This document shows, piece after piece, positions 14,443 to 22,019 of a stretch of DNA of 22,019 bases. Origin of the DNA: Actinomycetota bacterium (GTDB lineage: Bacteria > Actinomycetota > Thermoleophilia > UBA2241); assembly GCA_003132645.1 (NCBI GenBank), contig PKYM01000037.1:1-22019 (forward strand). Direction: 5' to 3'. Numbering within the stretch: the first letter of the stretch is position 1; every line of letters begins with the position of its first letter. The translations under genes and the position numbers were made by a program. Under the pieces are notes generated by a model. That model did no database searches. It saw nothing but the letters and a program-made list of their open reading frames with translations, and was not told the DNA's origin.

Positions 14443-14958
14443 TCAGGCGTCGCTCTCTGTGATGGTCACGCTGGTCATGGCCAGACCGGGCTCGCGGGCG
14501 CTGCCCGGGTCGCGCTCGAGGATCGAGTAGACGACGTCCATGCCTTCTACGACGCGGCCGAACACGGCGTGCTTGCCGTCGAGGTGCGGCGTGGCCTTGT
14601 GGGTGATGAAGAACTGCGAGCCGTTGGTGTCGGGGCCGGCGTTAGCCATGGAGAGCACACCGGGGCCGTCGTGGCGCAGGCTCGGCTCGAACTCGTCTGA
14701 GAACTTGTAGCCGGGGCCGCCGCGGCCGGTGCCCGTGGGGTCGCCGGTCTGGGCCATGAAGTTGGCGATGACGCGATGGAAGGTGACGCCGTCGTAGTAG
14801 CCGTCGCGGGCCAGAAAGACGAAGTTGTTGACCGTGGCCGGCGCCTTGTCGGCGTAGAGCTCGACGACGATGTCACCGCGCTCGGTGGCGATGGTGGCGC
14901 TGTAGCGCTTGGCCGAGTCGGTGACCATCGGCGGCGCGGCGTCGTACTGCTTAGCCAT
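14443..14958 (-). CDS. Cyclophilin-type peptidyl-prolyl isomerase
   Basis: The 171-residue protein is a cytoplasmic cyclophilin (peptidyl-prolyl cis-trans isomerase) without a signal peptide. The catalytic region [19 protein letters not shown] (about 59-77) includes the Phe-His-Arg and Gln residues of the active site. GSQFFIT and [11 protein letters not shown] complete the conserved core. ATG at 14958 is inside the last eight bases of the aconitase large-subunit gene, preceded by AAAAGGAGA. The stop is TGA. It is wedged between the large and small subunit genes of one enzyme, which is an unusual position for a folding catalyst. Confidence 0.92.
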   Translation of the reverse strand: MAKQYDAAPPMVTDSAKRYSATIATERGDIVVELYADKAPATVNNFVFLARDGYYDGVTFHRVIANFMAQTGDPTGTGRGGPGYKFSDEFEPSLRHDGPGVLSMANAGPDTNGSQFFITHKATPHLDGKHAVFGRVVEGMDVVYSILERDPGSAREPGLAMTSVTITESDA

Positions 14959-16243
14959 GCTGTTCTCCTTTTGGTGGGAGCTCGCCGGTCGCGGCCAGCT
15001 CGCGCGGGTCGACGATCTCGCCGGCGACCGCGGCTGCGGCCGCGGTGAGCGGCGAGGCCAGGTAGATGTGGGCCTGGGGGTTGCCCATGCGGCCCTTGAA
15101 GTTGCGGTTGGCGGTGCTCACGCAGACCTCGCCGTCGGCGAGGATGCCCTCGTGCACACCGACACAGGCGCCGCAGCCGGGGTTGGTCACGACGGCGCCG
15201 GCGTCGACGAAGGCCTGCAGCAGCCCTTCGTCGGCGGCGGCCCGCCACACGGCCTGCGAGGCCGGCGTGACGATCAGGCGGGTGCGCGGCGCGCGGCGGC
15301 GGCCGCGCAACACGCGGGCCGCCGCGCGCAGGTCTTCGAGGCGGCCGTTGGTGCAGGTGCCGATCAGCACCTGGTCGACCTTCGTGCCGGCCAGCGTGCT
15401 CGCCGGGTGCACGTTGTCGACCGTGTGCGGCGCGGCGACGACCGGCACGAGCTCGTCGGCCAGATACGACAGCGAGCGCTCGTAGACGGCGCCCGGGTCG
15501 GGGGCGATCGGCCGCCAGTCGCCCTCGCGGCCCTGGGCGGCCAGGTACGATCGCGTGGTCTCGTCGCTTCCCACGAGTCCGGTCTTGGCGCCGGCTTCGA
15601 CGGCCATGTTCGTCAGGGTGAGACGTTCGTGCATGGGCAGCGCCTCGATCGCCGGGCCGCCGAACTCGAGCGCCTTGTAGGTGGCGCCGTCGGCGCCCAG
15701 CCGGCCGATGATCGTGAGGATGAGGTCCTTGGCCATGACCCCCTCGGGAAACCGCCCGCCGACCTCGATGCGGAAGGTCTCGGGCACGCGCAGCCAGGTC
15801 TGCCCGGTGGCCATGCCGATGGCGACGTCGGTCGAGCCCATGCCGGTGGCAAAGGCGCCCAGCGCGCCCGCCGTGCAGGTGTGCGAGTCGGCGCCGATCA
15901 CCACGTCGCCGGGCTTCGCGTAACTTTCGGCCACGCGCTGGTGGCAGACGCCCATCTCGATGTCGGAGAGCGTCGCCCCGGTCTCGTCGCAGAAGCTGCG
16001 GATGGTCTGGTGGGCAGCGGAGAGCTCGGCGCGCGGCGAGGGCGCCGCGTGATCGATGAAGAACACGGCGGCCGGCACCTTGAGCTGCAGGCGGCCGAGG
16101 TCGCGCAGCTGCTGGATGGCGAGCGGCCCGGTGCCGTCCTGGGCTACGGCGAGATCGACCAGGGCGACCACGATCTGGCCGGCGGCCACCGACTCGACGC
16201 CGGCGTGGGCGGCGATGATCTTTTCAGCGATGGTGGCGGGCAC
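14951..16243 (-). CDS. Aconitase-family large subunit (LeuC/homoaconitase type)
   Basis: The 430-residue protein is the catalytic [4Fe-4S] subunit of a two-subunit hydro-lyase of the LeuC/homoaconitase/two-subunit aconitase group. [20 protein letters not shown] (117-136), [12 protein letters not shown] with Cys297, and NPGCGACVG with Cys357 and Cys360 provide the cluster ligands. It would isomerise a 2-hydroxy tricarboxylate with the small subunit at 13909-14439. The start is GTG at 16243. Its Shine-Dalgarno TAGGA overlaps the TAG stop of the preceding synthase gene, and the frame is open from that TAG into this gene with three intervening codons. The stop is TAA, the only one in the window. 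Confidence 0.9.
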   Translation of the reverse strand: MPATIAEKIIAAHAGVESVAAGQIVVALVDLAVAQDGTGPLAIQQLRDLGRLQLKVPAAVFFIDHAAPSPRAELSAAHQTIRSFCDETGATLSDIEMGVCHQRVAESYAKPGDVVIGADSHTCTAGALGAFATGMGSTDVAIGMATGQTWLRVPETFRIEVGGRFPEGVMAKDLILTIIGRLGADGATYKALEFGGPAIEALPMHERLTLTNMAVEAGAKTGLVGSDETTRSYLAAQGREGDWRPIAPDPGAVYERSLSYLADELVPVVAAPHTVDNVHPASTLAGTKVDQVLIGTCTNGRLEDLRAAARVLRGRRRAPRTRLIVTPASQAVWRAAADEGLLQAFVDAGAVVTNPGCGACVGVHEGILADGEVCVSTANRNFKGRMGNPQAHIYLASPLTAAAAAVAGEIVDPRELAATGELPPKGEQHG

Positions 16244-16252
16244 GGCGCGGTC

Positions 16253-17494
16253 CTAGGGGCGACCCGGCGTAGCCGGGGCCGCCTGGCTGCCGGCCGCTGG
16301 CAGCTCGTCGCCGAGCCGCGCGATGTAGTCCTGGTAGACGTACATGAGCTCCTTTGAGAACAGCGCCCGCTTGAGCTCGACCGCGGTCTGTCGCACGAGT
16401 TTCAGCAACTCGTCGGCGTCGCGCTTGCTGAGCTCGATGCCGAACTCCTGGAACTTGCGGTAGATGGTGCGCGAGCCCGAGTGCTTGCCCACCACGATCT
16501 GGCGTTCGAGCCCGACGTCTTCGGGAGCGTAGGCCTCGTAGTTAAGCGGGTTCTTGATGACCCCGTCGGCGTGGATGCCCGATTCGTGGGCGAAGACGTT
16601 GGTGCCGACGATGCTCTTCCATGCGGGGATCGTGCGCGCCGAGGCGGCGGCGACGTACTCGCAGAGCTCGCGGAAGCGCGAGGTGTGCAGGCCGAGCTCG
16701 ACGTGGCCGAGGAACTTGAGGGCCATCACGACCTCTTCGAGCGCCGCGTTGCCGGCCCGCTCGCCGAGCCCGTTGACGGTCGTGTTGACGTAGGTCGCGC
16801 CCGCCTTGATGCCGGCCAGCGCGTTGGCGGTGGCCATGCCGAAGTCGTCGTGGGTGTGCATCTCGATCTCGAGACCCTGACGGGTGAGGAAGCTCACCAC
16901 GTTGTAGGTGTCGAAGGGGTCGAGGATACCCAGCGTGTCGCAAAAGCGCAGGCGGTCGGCGCCCTCGTCCTTGGCCGCCCGGCCGAAGCGCAGCAGGAAC
17001 TCGAGGTCGGCGCGCGAGGCGTCTTCGGCGTTCACCGAGACGTACTTGCCGTGCTCCTTGGCAAAGGCCACACATTCGCGGATCTGGTCGAGCACCCACT
17101 GCCTCGACTTGTCGAGCTTGTGCTCGATGTGGATGTCGCTGGTCGACATCGAGATGGCGACGGCGTCGACGCCGCAGTCGATGGAGTGCTGGATGTCGGA
17201 GACGACCGCGCGGTTCCAGGCGAGGATCGACGGCTTGAGACCGAGCTCGACAATTTGGCTGATGGCCTGCTTCTCGTCGCCCAGCATGGCCGGGATGCCG
17301 ACCTCGATCTGGTGCACGCCGACCTCGTCGAGCAGCTTGGCGATGCGGATCTTCTCGTGGTTGGAAAAGACCACCCCGGCGGTCTGTTCGCCGTCGCGCA
17401 GGGTAGTGTCGTCGATGCGTACCGGGGGACCTTCGGCCGGCGCCTCCTCGGCGATGACGAAGCTGGAGAGGTCGCCCGGCTTGAAATCAGACAT
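16253..17494 (-). CDS. Homocitrate synthase (NifV-like) or Re-citrate synthase
   Basis: The 413-residue protein belongs to the LeuA/NifV/citramalate synthase family of acetyl-CoA-dependent Claisen condensing enzymes. IDDTTLRDGEQTAGVVFSNH contains the catalytic Arg-Asp pair. EDASRADLEFL, LRFCDTLGILDPFDTY, the metal ligands in HTHDDFGMATAN, and NGLGERAGNAALEE follow, all closest by eye to NifV homocitrate synthase. No LeuA-type regulatory domain follows. I prefer ATG at 17494, five bases after GGGAG; GTG at 17500 has no spacing from it. The gene overlaps the gatB end by eight bases. The stop is TAG. Re-citrate synthases of anaerobes belong to the same family, and the isocitrate-dehydrogenase-like gene downstream makes that reading equally plausible. 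Confidence 0.85.
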   Translation of the reverse strand: MSDFKPGDLSSFVIAEEAPAEGPPVRIDDTTLRDGEQTAGVVFSNHEKIRIAKLLDEVGVHQIEVGIPAMLGDEKQAISQIVELGLKPSILAWNRAVVSDIQHSIDCGVDAVAISMSTSDIHIEHKLDKSRQWVLDQIRECVAFAKEHGKYVSVNAEDASRADLEFLLRFGRAAKDEGADRLRFCDTLGILDPFDTYNVVSFLTRQGLEIEMHTHDDFGMATANALAGIKAGATYVNTTVNGLGERAGNAALEEVVMALKFLGHVELGLHTSRFRELCEYVAAASARTIPAWKSIVGTNVFAHESGIHADGVIKNPLNYEAYAPEDVGLERQIVVGKHSGSRTIYRKFQEFGIELSKRDADELLKLVRQTAVELKRALFSKELMYVYQDYIARLGDELPAAGSQAAPATPGRP

Positions 17495-19013
17495 GGTCAC
17501 TCCCAGGCTCGCGCCCCGCCAGGGCCGCCCTGACGAGCTCGCTCACGAGCTGGGGGTTGGCCTTGCCCTGGGTGGCCTTCATGACCTGGCCGACGAAGAA
17601 GCCGGCGAGCTGTTCCTTGCCGGCGCGGAACTGCTCGACCTGAGCCGGATGGGCGGCCAGCACGGCCGCGACGGCGGCTTTGAGCTCGCCTGTGTCGGAG
17701 ACCTGGGCCAGGTCGTGGCGAGCCACGATCTCGAGCGCCTCGCCGCGCTCCTCGACCATCAGCGCGAACACCTGCTTGGCGGCCGTGCCCGAGACCGCGC
17801 CGTCGGCCACCAGGCGCAGCAGCGCGGCCAGGCGCGGCGCGGTCACGTGCCCGTGGCCGGGCGAGAGGCCGGCCGCGTTCAGATGCGCAGAGTACTCGCC
17901 CATCACCCAGTTGGCCGCCAGCTTGGGGTCGATGCCCTGGGCGACGAGATCTTCGTAGAAGCGCGCCATGTCGCCCGCGCCGGCGAGCACCGTGGCGTCG
18001 TAGCGCGACAGGCCGTACTGGGCCACGAAGCGCTCGACCCGGGCCGCCGGCAGTTCGGGCAGCGTGCGGCGCAGTTCGTCGACCCAGGCTTCGGCCACGG
18101 TCAGCGGCACGAGGTCGGGCTCGGGGAAGTAGCGGTAGTCGTGGGCCTCTTCCTTGGACCGCAGCGGCGTCGTCGCGCCGGTCTCGGGATCGAAGTGCAG
18201 CGTCTCCTGCTCGATCAGCCCGCCGGCTTCGAGGACGGCGATCTGACGGGGCAGCTCGGCTTCGAGGGCCTGCTGCAAGAAGCGGAAGCTGTTCATGTTC
18301 TTCAGCTCGGTGCGCGTGCCGAGCTGCCCGCTGCCGGCGGGCCTGACACTGATGTTGGCGTCCCAGCGGATCTGGCCCTCCTCCATGTTGCACTCGCTGA
18401 CGCCGAGGCCGATCACCAGGTTGCGCAACTGGTGGAGGAACTCGCGGGCCGCCTCGGGCGAGGGGATGTCGGGCTCGCCGACGATCTCGATCAGCGGCGT
18501 GCCGCCGCGGTTGAAGTCGACCAGCGAGTACTCGGAGCCCGCGATGCGGCCGGCGTCGCCGCCGGCATGGATCAGCTTGGCCGCGTCTTCTTCCATGTGC
18601 ACGCGGTTGATGCGACAGGTGAGCAGCTCGCCGGCCACCCAGTAGTCGAACGAGCCGGCCACGGCCAGCGGCTCGTCGTACTGGCTGATCTGATAGGCCT
18701 TGGGCAGGTCGGGATAGAAGTAGTTCTTGCGATGGAAGATGCTGCGCGGTCGCACCGTGCAGCCGAGGGCCAGGGCGATGCGCGCGGCGTACTCGACGGC
18801 GCGCTCGTTGACGACCGGCAGCGCGCCGGGGTGGGCCAGACAGACCGGGCAGGTGTGGGTGTTGGGCGGGTCGCCCTTGCTCACCGCGCAGCCGCAGAAC
18901 ATCTTGGTCTCGGTGTCGAGCTCGACGTGGACCTCGAGCCCGATGACGGGCTCCCAGGCGCTCGTCGTGTCGCTCAGTGGTTCGTTCAGCGGTTCGTGCG
19001 CCGGTTCGCTCAT
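17487..19013 (-). CDS. gatB: Aspartyl/glutamyl-tRNA amidotransferase subunit B
   Basis: The 508-residue protein is GatB, which binds the misacylated Glu-tRNA(Gln) or Asp-tRNA(Asn), activates the amino acid with ATP and transamidates it using ammonia from GatA. The N-terminal [20 protein letters not shown] is diagnostic. A zinc site is present, Cys40, Cys42, Cys55 and Cys58, as in the metal-bearing GatB group. [28 protein letters not shown] and [17 protein letters not shown] follow, and the C-terminal tail domain ends near [15 protein letters not shown] at 19013 overlaps the gatA stop (ATGA). The stop is TGA. Confidence 0.96.
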   Translation of the reverse strand: MSEPAHEPLNEPLSDTTSAWEPVIGLEVHVELDTETKMFCGCAVSKGDPPNTHTCPVCLAHPGALPVVNERAVEYAARIALALGCTVRPRSIFHRKNYFYPDLPKAYQISQYDEPLAVAGSFDYWVAGELLTCRINRVHMEEDAAKLIHAGGDAGRIAGSEYSLVDFNRGGTPLIEIVGEPDIPSPEAAREFLHQLRNLVIGLGVSECNMEEGQIRWDANISVRPAGSGQLGTRTELKNMNSFRFLQQALEAELPRQIAVLEAGGLIEQETLHFDPETGATTPLRSKEEAHDYRYFPEPDLVPLTVAEAWVDELRRTLPELPAARVERFVAQYGLSRYDATVLAGAGDMARFYEDLVAQGIDPKLAANWVMGEYSAHLNAAGLSPGHGHVTAPRLAALLRLVADGAVSGTAAKQVFALMVEERGEALEIVARHDLAQVSDTGELKAAVAAVLAAHPAQVEQFRAGKEQLAGFFVGQVMKATQGKANPQLVSELVRAALAGREPGSDHV

Positions 19014-20539
19014 CGTTCCTGCGCCTCCTGAGCGGCCTGATGGCAGAGCCCGCCCGGGGCGATCGCGGCGTCGCGCGAGTCGCAGAACGTGGGCACGGAG
19101 CGAAAACCAATCGCCCCCTCAAGGGCGTGTGCGGCCGACAGCAGCCGGTTCTCGGAGAAGGCCGGACCCATGAGCTGAAAGCCGACGGGCAGGTGGCCCG
19201 CCAGGCCGCAGGGGATCGAGATCGCCGGCAGCCCGGCGAGGTTCACCGGGATGGTGCAGATGTCGCTCTGGTACATGGCCAGCGGGTCGGCGGTGCGGGT
19301 TCCCAGGCCGAAGGCGACCGTGGGCGAGGTCGGCGAGACGATCAGGTCGACCTGGGCGAAGGCGGTGTCGAAGTCGCGCCGCACGAGCGTGCGCACCTTC
19401 TGGGCCTGCCCGTAGTAGGCCTCGTAGTAGCCCGACGACAGGGCGTAGGTGCCGATCATTATGCGGCGCTTGACCTCGGCACCGAAGCCCTCGCCGCGGG
19501 TGGCTTCGTACATCGATACGAGATCGTCGGCGTGGGCCGAGCGATAGCCGTAGCGCACGCCGTCGAAGCGCGCCAGATTGGCGCTCGCCTCTGCCGGCGC
19601 GATGATGTAGTAGGCCGGCAGGGCGTACTCGGTGTGCGGCAGGCTGATCTCGACACAAGTGGCGCCGAGCTCCTCGATCAGGGCGACGGTCTGTTCGAAG
19701 CGCGCCAGCACGCCCGGCTCGATGCCGGCCGCGACGTACTCGGTGGGGATGCCGAAGCGCACGCCGTCGAGGCGCTCGGCCGTGGGCAGCTCGATCTCGC
19801 CGGGCAGCGACACGGAGGTCGAGTCGAAGGGATCGGGGCCGGCGATGCGCCGCAGCAGCAGGGCGCAGTCGTAGACCGAGCGGGTCAGCGGCCCGATCTG
19901 GTCGAGCGAGCTGGCGAAGGCCACAAGCCCGTAGCGCGACACGGCGCCGTAGGTCGGTTTCATGCCGACGATGCCGCAGAGCGCCGCCGGCTGGCGGATC
20001 GAGCCGCCGGTGTCTGAGCCCAGGGCCCAGAGCGCTTCGCCGGCGGCGACCGCGGCGGCGGAGCCGCCCGAAGAGCCGCCGGGGACGGTCGCGAGGTCCC
20101 ATGGGTTGTGAGTCGGGCCAAAGGCGGAGTTCTCGGTCGAGGAGCCCATCGCGAACTCGTCCATGTTGGCCTTGCCCAGCATCACGATGTGATCGCCCCA
20201 GATACGCCGCACCGCGGTCGCGGTGTAAGGCGGCTGGTAGGAACCGAGGATCTTCGAGCCGCAGGTCGTGGTGACGCCCTCGGTCACCATGTTGTCCTTG
20301 ATGGCCGTGGGCAGGCCGGCCAGCGCGCCGCGCGTGGCGCCGGCCTCCTGGTCGATCTCGGTGGCGTACTTGGCGGCGTTGTCGGCGGTGACCTGTATGA
20401 AAGCGTGCACCTTGCCTTCGACGCTCGCGATCTGGTCGAGATAGGACTTGGTCAGCTCGGAAGCGGCGATCTCGCCTTCGATCAGCAGGCGGCGAGCTTC
20501 GCGCGCCGTCAGGCGCAGCGGATCGAGGCCGGCGATCAC
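19010..20539 (-). CDS. gatA: Aspartyl/glutamyl-tRNA amidotransferase subunit A (amidase)
   Basis: The 509-residue protein is the glutaminase subunit of GatCAB and a member of the amidase-signature family. The catalytic triad can be placed as Lys81 (TAIKDNM), cis-Ser156 (PGGSSGGS) and nucleophile Ser180 (GSDTGGSIR). It releases ammonia from glutamine for transfer through a channel to GatB. The start is GTG at 20539 and overlaps the gatC stop (GTGA). The stop is TGA and overlaps the gatB start. Length is normal for the family (about 485-510). Confidence 0.96.
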   Translation of the reverse strand: MIAGLDPLRLTAREARRLLIEGEIAASELTKSYLDQIASVEGKVHAFIQVTADNAAKYATEIDQEAGATRGALAGLPTAIKDNMVTEGVTTTCGSKILGSYQPPYTATAVRRIWGDHIVMLGKANMDEFAMGSSTENSAFGPTHNPWDLATVPGGSSGGSAAAVAAGEALWALGSDTGGSIRQPAALCGIVGMKPTYGAVSRYGLVAFASSLDQIGPLTRSVYDCALLLRRIAGPDPFDSTSVSLPGEIELPTAERLDGVRFGIPTEYVAAGIEPGVLARFEQTVALIEELGATCVEISLPHTEYALPAYYIIAPAEASANLARFDGVRYGYRSAHADDLVSMYEATRGEGFGAEVKRRIMIGTYALSSGYYEAYYGQAQKVRTLVRRDFDTAFAQVDLIVSPTSPTVAFGLGTRTADPLAMYQSDICTIPVNLAGLPAISIPCGLAGHLPVGFQLMGPAFSENRLLSAAHALEGAIGFRSVPTFCDSRDAAIAPGGLCHQAAQEAQER

Positions 20540-20820
20540 GACCGCATCCTGGGCACGCGAAAACAGTCGTCGCTGACGGCCGGCGCGTTGCGCAGCGCTT
20601 CGTCGCGCGGCAGGCTCGGCCGCGGCTTGTCGGGCCGCAGCACGTCGGTGATGGCGAGCACGTGCGCCGTGGGTTCGACCGCCGCCAGATCGAGCTCGCC
20701 CAGCTTGTCGATATGCTCGAGGATCTTGGCAAGCTCAGCGGTCATACGGTCGGCCTCGTCGACTTCGAGACGCAGCCGTGCCAGCCGGGCCACGTGACGG
20801 ACGTCGTCTTTGCCTATCAT
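20536..20820 (-). CDS. gatC: Aspartyl/glutamyl-tRNA amidotransferase subunit C
   Basis: The 94-residue GatC stabilises the GatA-GatB interface. [20 protein letters not shown] near the N-terminus, the coiled helix with [13 protein letters not shown] and [17 protein letters not shown] are characteristic. ATG at 20820 has GAGGAGGA seven bases upstream; an in-frame GTG at 20871 would overlap the promoter element and leader. The stop is TGA. It heads the gatCAB genes and, by continuous overlaps, the chain-extension module as well. Confidence 0.94.
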   Translation of the reverse strand: MIGKDDVRHVARLARLRLEVDEADRMTAELAKILEHIDKLGELDLAAVEPTAHVLAITDVLRPDKPRPSLPRDEALRNAPAVSDDCFRVPRMRS

Positions 20821-20841
20821 GAGCGAGTCCTCCTCACAGAC

Positions 20842-20870
20842 CCCGCTCGCGCGGGCTTGCAATCGTACCA
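20842..20870 (-). promoter_or_regulatory. gatC promoter element and leader hairpin
   Basis: The minus strand has TGGTACGAT (20862-20870), identical to the element before the pyl operon. It is followed by a short leader with a CCCGC-GCGA-GCGGG hairpin (20842-20855), a GNRA-type tetraloop on a perfect 5-bp stem, then the gatC ribosome-binding site. The transcript would begin near 20855, at the hairpin itself. Confidence 0.4.
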
Positions 20871-20921
20871 CAGGACCGTGAGCCCGATGCCGAGCCGGCG
20901 AGCCGGCTGATGTCCGCCGGC

Positions 20922-20970
20922 GACAAAGAAAGAAGCGGCCCCGCCGGTACGAACCTGCCGGCGGGGCCGC
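20922..20970 (-). terminator. Intrinsic terminator of cspA
   Basis: A perfect 13-bp inverted repeat, GCGGCCCCGCCGG (20935-20947) and its complement (20958-20970), encloses a 10-base loop. On the minus strand it is followed by TTCTTTCTTTG, a U-rich tract. It lies 27 bases after the cspA stop. Confidence 0.85.
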
Positions 20971-20997
20971 GGAGCGGCGGGGACGAGCCCAGGTCGG

Positions 20998-21204
20998 CTA
21001 GACGACGACCGGCACGACCTTGGAGGCCTGCAGGCCCTTGTCGCTCTGGGCGATCTCAAACTCGACGGCCTGACCCTGGTTCAGGGTCTTGTAGCCGTCG
21101 ACCTGGATCTCGGAGAAGTGGACGAAAAGGTCTTCACCTTCTTCGCGCTCGATGAAGCCGTACCCCTTCTCGTTGCTGAACCATTTCACTGTTCCTCGAG
21201 CCAC
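20998..21204 (-). CDS. cspA: Cold-shock domain protein
   Basis: The 68-residue protein is a single cold-shock domain, a small single-strand nucleic-acid chaperone. RNP1 is KGYGFIE (13-19) and RNP2 is LFVHFS (26-31). The GTG start at 21204 has GGGAGG upstream. The stop is TAG. A hairpin-bearing leader of about 80 bases precedes it and an intrinsic terminator follows, so it is probably a single-gene transcript. The open frame after its TAG continues without a stop through 59 codons into gatC. Confidence 0.95.
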   Translation of the reverse strand: MARGTVKWFSNEKGYGFIEREEGEDLFVHFSEIQVDGYKTLNQGQAVEFEIAQSDKGLQASKVVPVVV

Positions 21205-21251
21205 GTGTTCCCTCCCGCTACTGCCGCGGTATGCCGTGCGGCACCCCCCGG

Positions 21252-21273
21252 GGTCGCCGAACAGTCGGCGACC
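21252..21273 (-). other. Hairpin in the cspA leader
   Basis: GGTCGCCGA (21252-21260) and TCGGCGACC (21265-21273) form a perfect 9-bp stem with a 4-base loop, about 50 bases upstream of the cspA start. Structured leaders are common in cold-shock genes, where they tune translation with temperature; that role is inferred here. Confidence 0.5.
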
Positions 21274-21289
21274 GTTCTACAACGTCAAG

Positions 21290-21319
21290 AACCTACACCC
21301 GACACTGCGGACCTGTAAA
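21290..21319 (-). promoter_or_regulatory. Candidate cspA promoter
   Basis: On the minus strand TTTACA (21314-21319) and TAGGTT (21290-21295) are 18 bases apart. The transcript would start near 21283, giving a leader of about 80 bases that contains the hairpin at 21252-21273. Confidence 0.35.
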
Positions 21320-21558
21320 TACATCGTAGGACTCCATGCTGGCCCGCGCATCGTGGCACTGGCGGGGCCGCGCCGCTTTCAGTAAAGTGTCCTTCAGGGG
21401 GTCTCTCCTTTCCATCGCGGCGGAGTCGCGCAAGGCAAGACCGGAAGCAGCGCGACCCACTCCCGCGGGACCTGCGGGAGAGTGGCTTCTTCCCTCGCTC
21501 TCACACGGCAGTGTCCACCGGCCGGCACTGGTCAGACCGCTGGCGAAGGAGAGAGACG

Positions 21559-22019
21559 ATGGACGATCTGCTGCGCGAGCGTGTCCTGCACGAATCGCGC
21601 AAGGCCCTCGAGCTCATGCAGAAGAGCGAGCTCACGCGCGAGGAGCAGGACGCGGTCGTGGCCGACTGCGTCGAGAACTTCAGCCGCTACGTCAACCCCG
21701 GGATCCTCGACTACCGCAAGTCGGTCTCGACCGACTACACCGCGGTCGAGTGGAGCGACGGCGGCGCGACCTTCAAGGACATCCGCGGCCGCGAGTTCAT
21801 CGACTGCCTGGGCGGCTTCGGTATCTACATGCTGGGCCACCGGCACCCGACGGTCATGAAAGCGGTGCTCGGCCAGCTACGCCATCAGGCGCTACACTCC
21901 CAGGAGCTGCTCGACCCGATGCGCGGCTACCTCTGCGAGCTGGTCGCCATGGTCACCCCGGGCGACCTGCAGTACTCGTTCCTCGTCAACTCCGGGACCG
22001 AGGCCACCGAGGGCGCGCT
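21559..22019 (+). CDS. Class III aminotransferase, PatA-like putrescine aminotransferase (5' part)
   Basis: The window ends inside this gene; 153 codons are visible. The sequence resembles the N-terminus of putrescine:2-oxoglutarate aminotransferase: VNPGILDYRKSVSTDYTAVEW, FIDCLGGFGIYMLGHRHP, LHSQELLDPMRGYL and YSFLVNSGTEATEGA match the E. coli PatA pattern closely. NSGTEA is part of the pyridoxal-phosphate pocket; the catalytic lysine lies beyond the edge. ATG at 21559 has GAAGGAGAG upstream. Ornithine or other diamine aminotransferases of class III are the alternative. Its strand is opposite to cspA, and a possibly structured leader precedes it. Confidence 0.85.
   Translation, partial: MDDLLRERVLHESRKALELMQKSELTREEQDAVVADCVENFSRYVNPGILDYRKSVSTDYTAVEWSDGGATFKDIRGREFIDCLGGFGIYMLGHRHPTVMKAVLGQLRHQALHSQELLDPMRGYLCELVAMVTPGDLQYSFLVNSGTEATEGA

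Larger units (their letters stand above)
21205..21558. other. Divergent intergenic region between cspA and the aminotransferase gene
   Basis: No credible gene is seen in these 354 bases. On the cspA side is a perfect 9-bp hairpin at 21252-21273 in the probable leader. On the aminotransferase side are two adjacent stems: GTCGCGC (21425-21431) with GCGCGAC (21450-21456), then CCACTCCCGC with GCGGGAGAGTGG (21456-21484, one 2-base bulge). These may be a structured 5' leader. They do not match a riboswitch class I can name. Confidence 0.5.

Noticed and set aside
16908..19031. Open frame of 707 codons antisense to the synthase and gatB.
   Set aside because: No recognisable domain; GatB and the synthase are unambiguous on the other strand.
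21432..21456. GACCGGAAGCAGC resembles the GGAA-loop region of small bacterial SRP RNA.
   Set aside because: The conserved asymmetric internal loop and the second strand cannot be paired as in SRP helix 8; the bases fall in the loop of another hairpin.
21470..21545. GCGGGAGAG and a later CTCTCA suggested a glycine riboswitch.
   Set aside because: The conserved CCGAAGGGGCAA-type core and the expected helices are missing.
1..22019. Search for CRISPR arrays, insertion sequences, integrases, rRNA and other tRNA genes.
   Set aside because: No regularly spaced repeats, transposase or integrase motifs, or tRNA folds other than tRNA-Pyl were recognised by reading.

Overview
The window is GC-rich bacterial chromosome with short intergenic gaps and many 4-base start/stop overlaps. 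Genes for oxygen-sensitive enzymes dominate: three radical SAM proteins, a tungsten-type aldehyde ferredoxin oxidoreductase with a polyferredoxin partner, and pyrrolysine biosynthesis. This suggests a high-GC anaerobe, possibly an anaerobic actinobacterial lineage, but no gene here fixes the phylum. CspA, GatCAB and a PatA-type aminotransferase point to Bacteria rather than Archaea.

The main system is a bacterial pyrrolysine (Pyl, 22nd amino acid) cassette. On the minus strand, reading right to left, a nitroreductase-family flavoprotein (9097-9804), pylB (8018-9100), pylC (6600-8021) and pylD (5686-6603) are joined by GTGA/ATGA overlaps. The amber suppressor tRNA gene pylT follows (5547-5619). 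A separate pylSn, the tRNA-binding half of pyrrolysyl-tRNA synthetase, lies about 4.2 kb further on (1043-1378). The catalytic half, pylSc, is not visible in the window. Between pylT and pylSn sit a B12-type radical SAM gene on the plus strand, a Phd/RelE toxin-antitoxin pair and a serine beta-lactamase-family gene. Another radical SAM gene closes the left end.

The right half is one long minus-strand gene train. First come cspA with its own terminator, then gatC-gatA-gatB (tRNA-dependent amidotransferase). These run into a 2-oxoacid chain-extension module: homocitrate or Re-citrate synthase, aconitase-family large subunit, cyclophilin, aconitase-family small subunit, and isocitrate/homoisocitrate dehydrogenase. 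DUF3467, the aldehyde oxidoreductase and its Fe-S subunit follow. At the right edge a putrescine-aminotransferase-like gene begins on the plus strand.

A window-wide pattern bears on the Pyl system. By my reading, 8 of the 22 complete CDSs end in TAG, while none of the pyl-operon genes does. At four junctions (relB/relE, AOR/Fe-S subunit, homocitrate synthase/LeuC-like, cspA/gatC) the frame stays open after the TAG and runs into the next gene, so decoding UAG as Pyl could in principle fuse neighbouring proteins. This is an observation from the sequence; readthrough is not shown.
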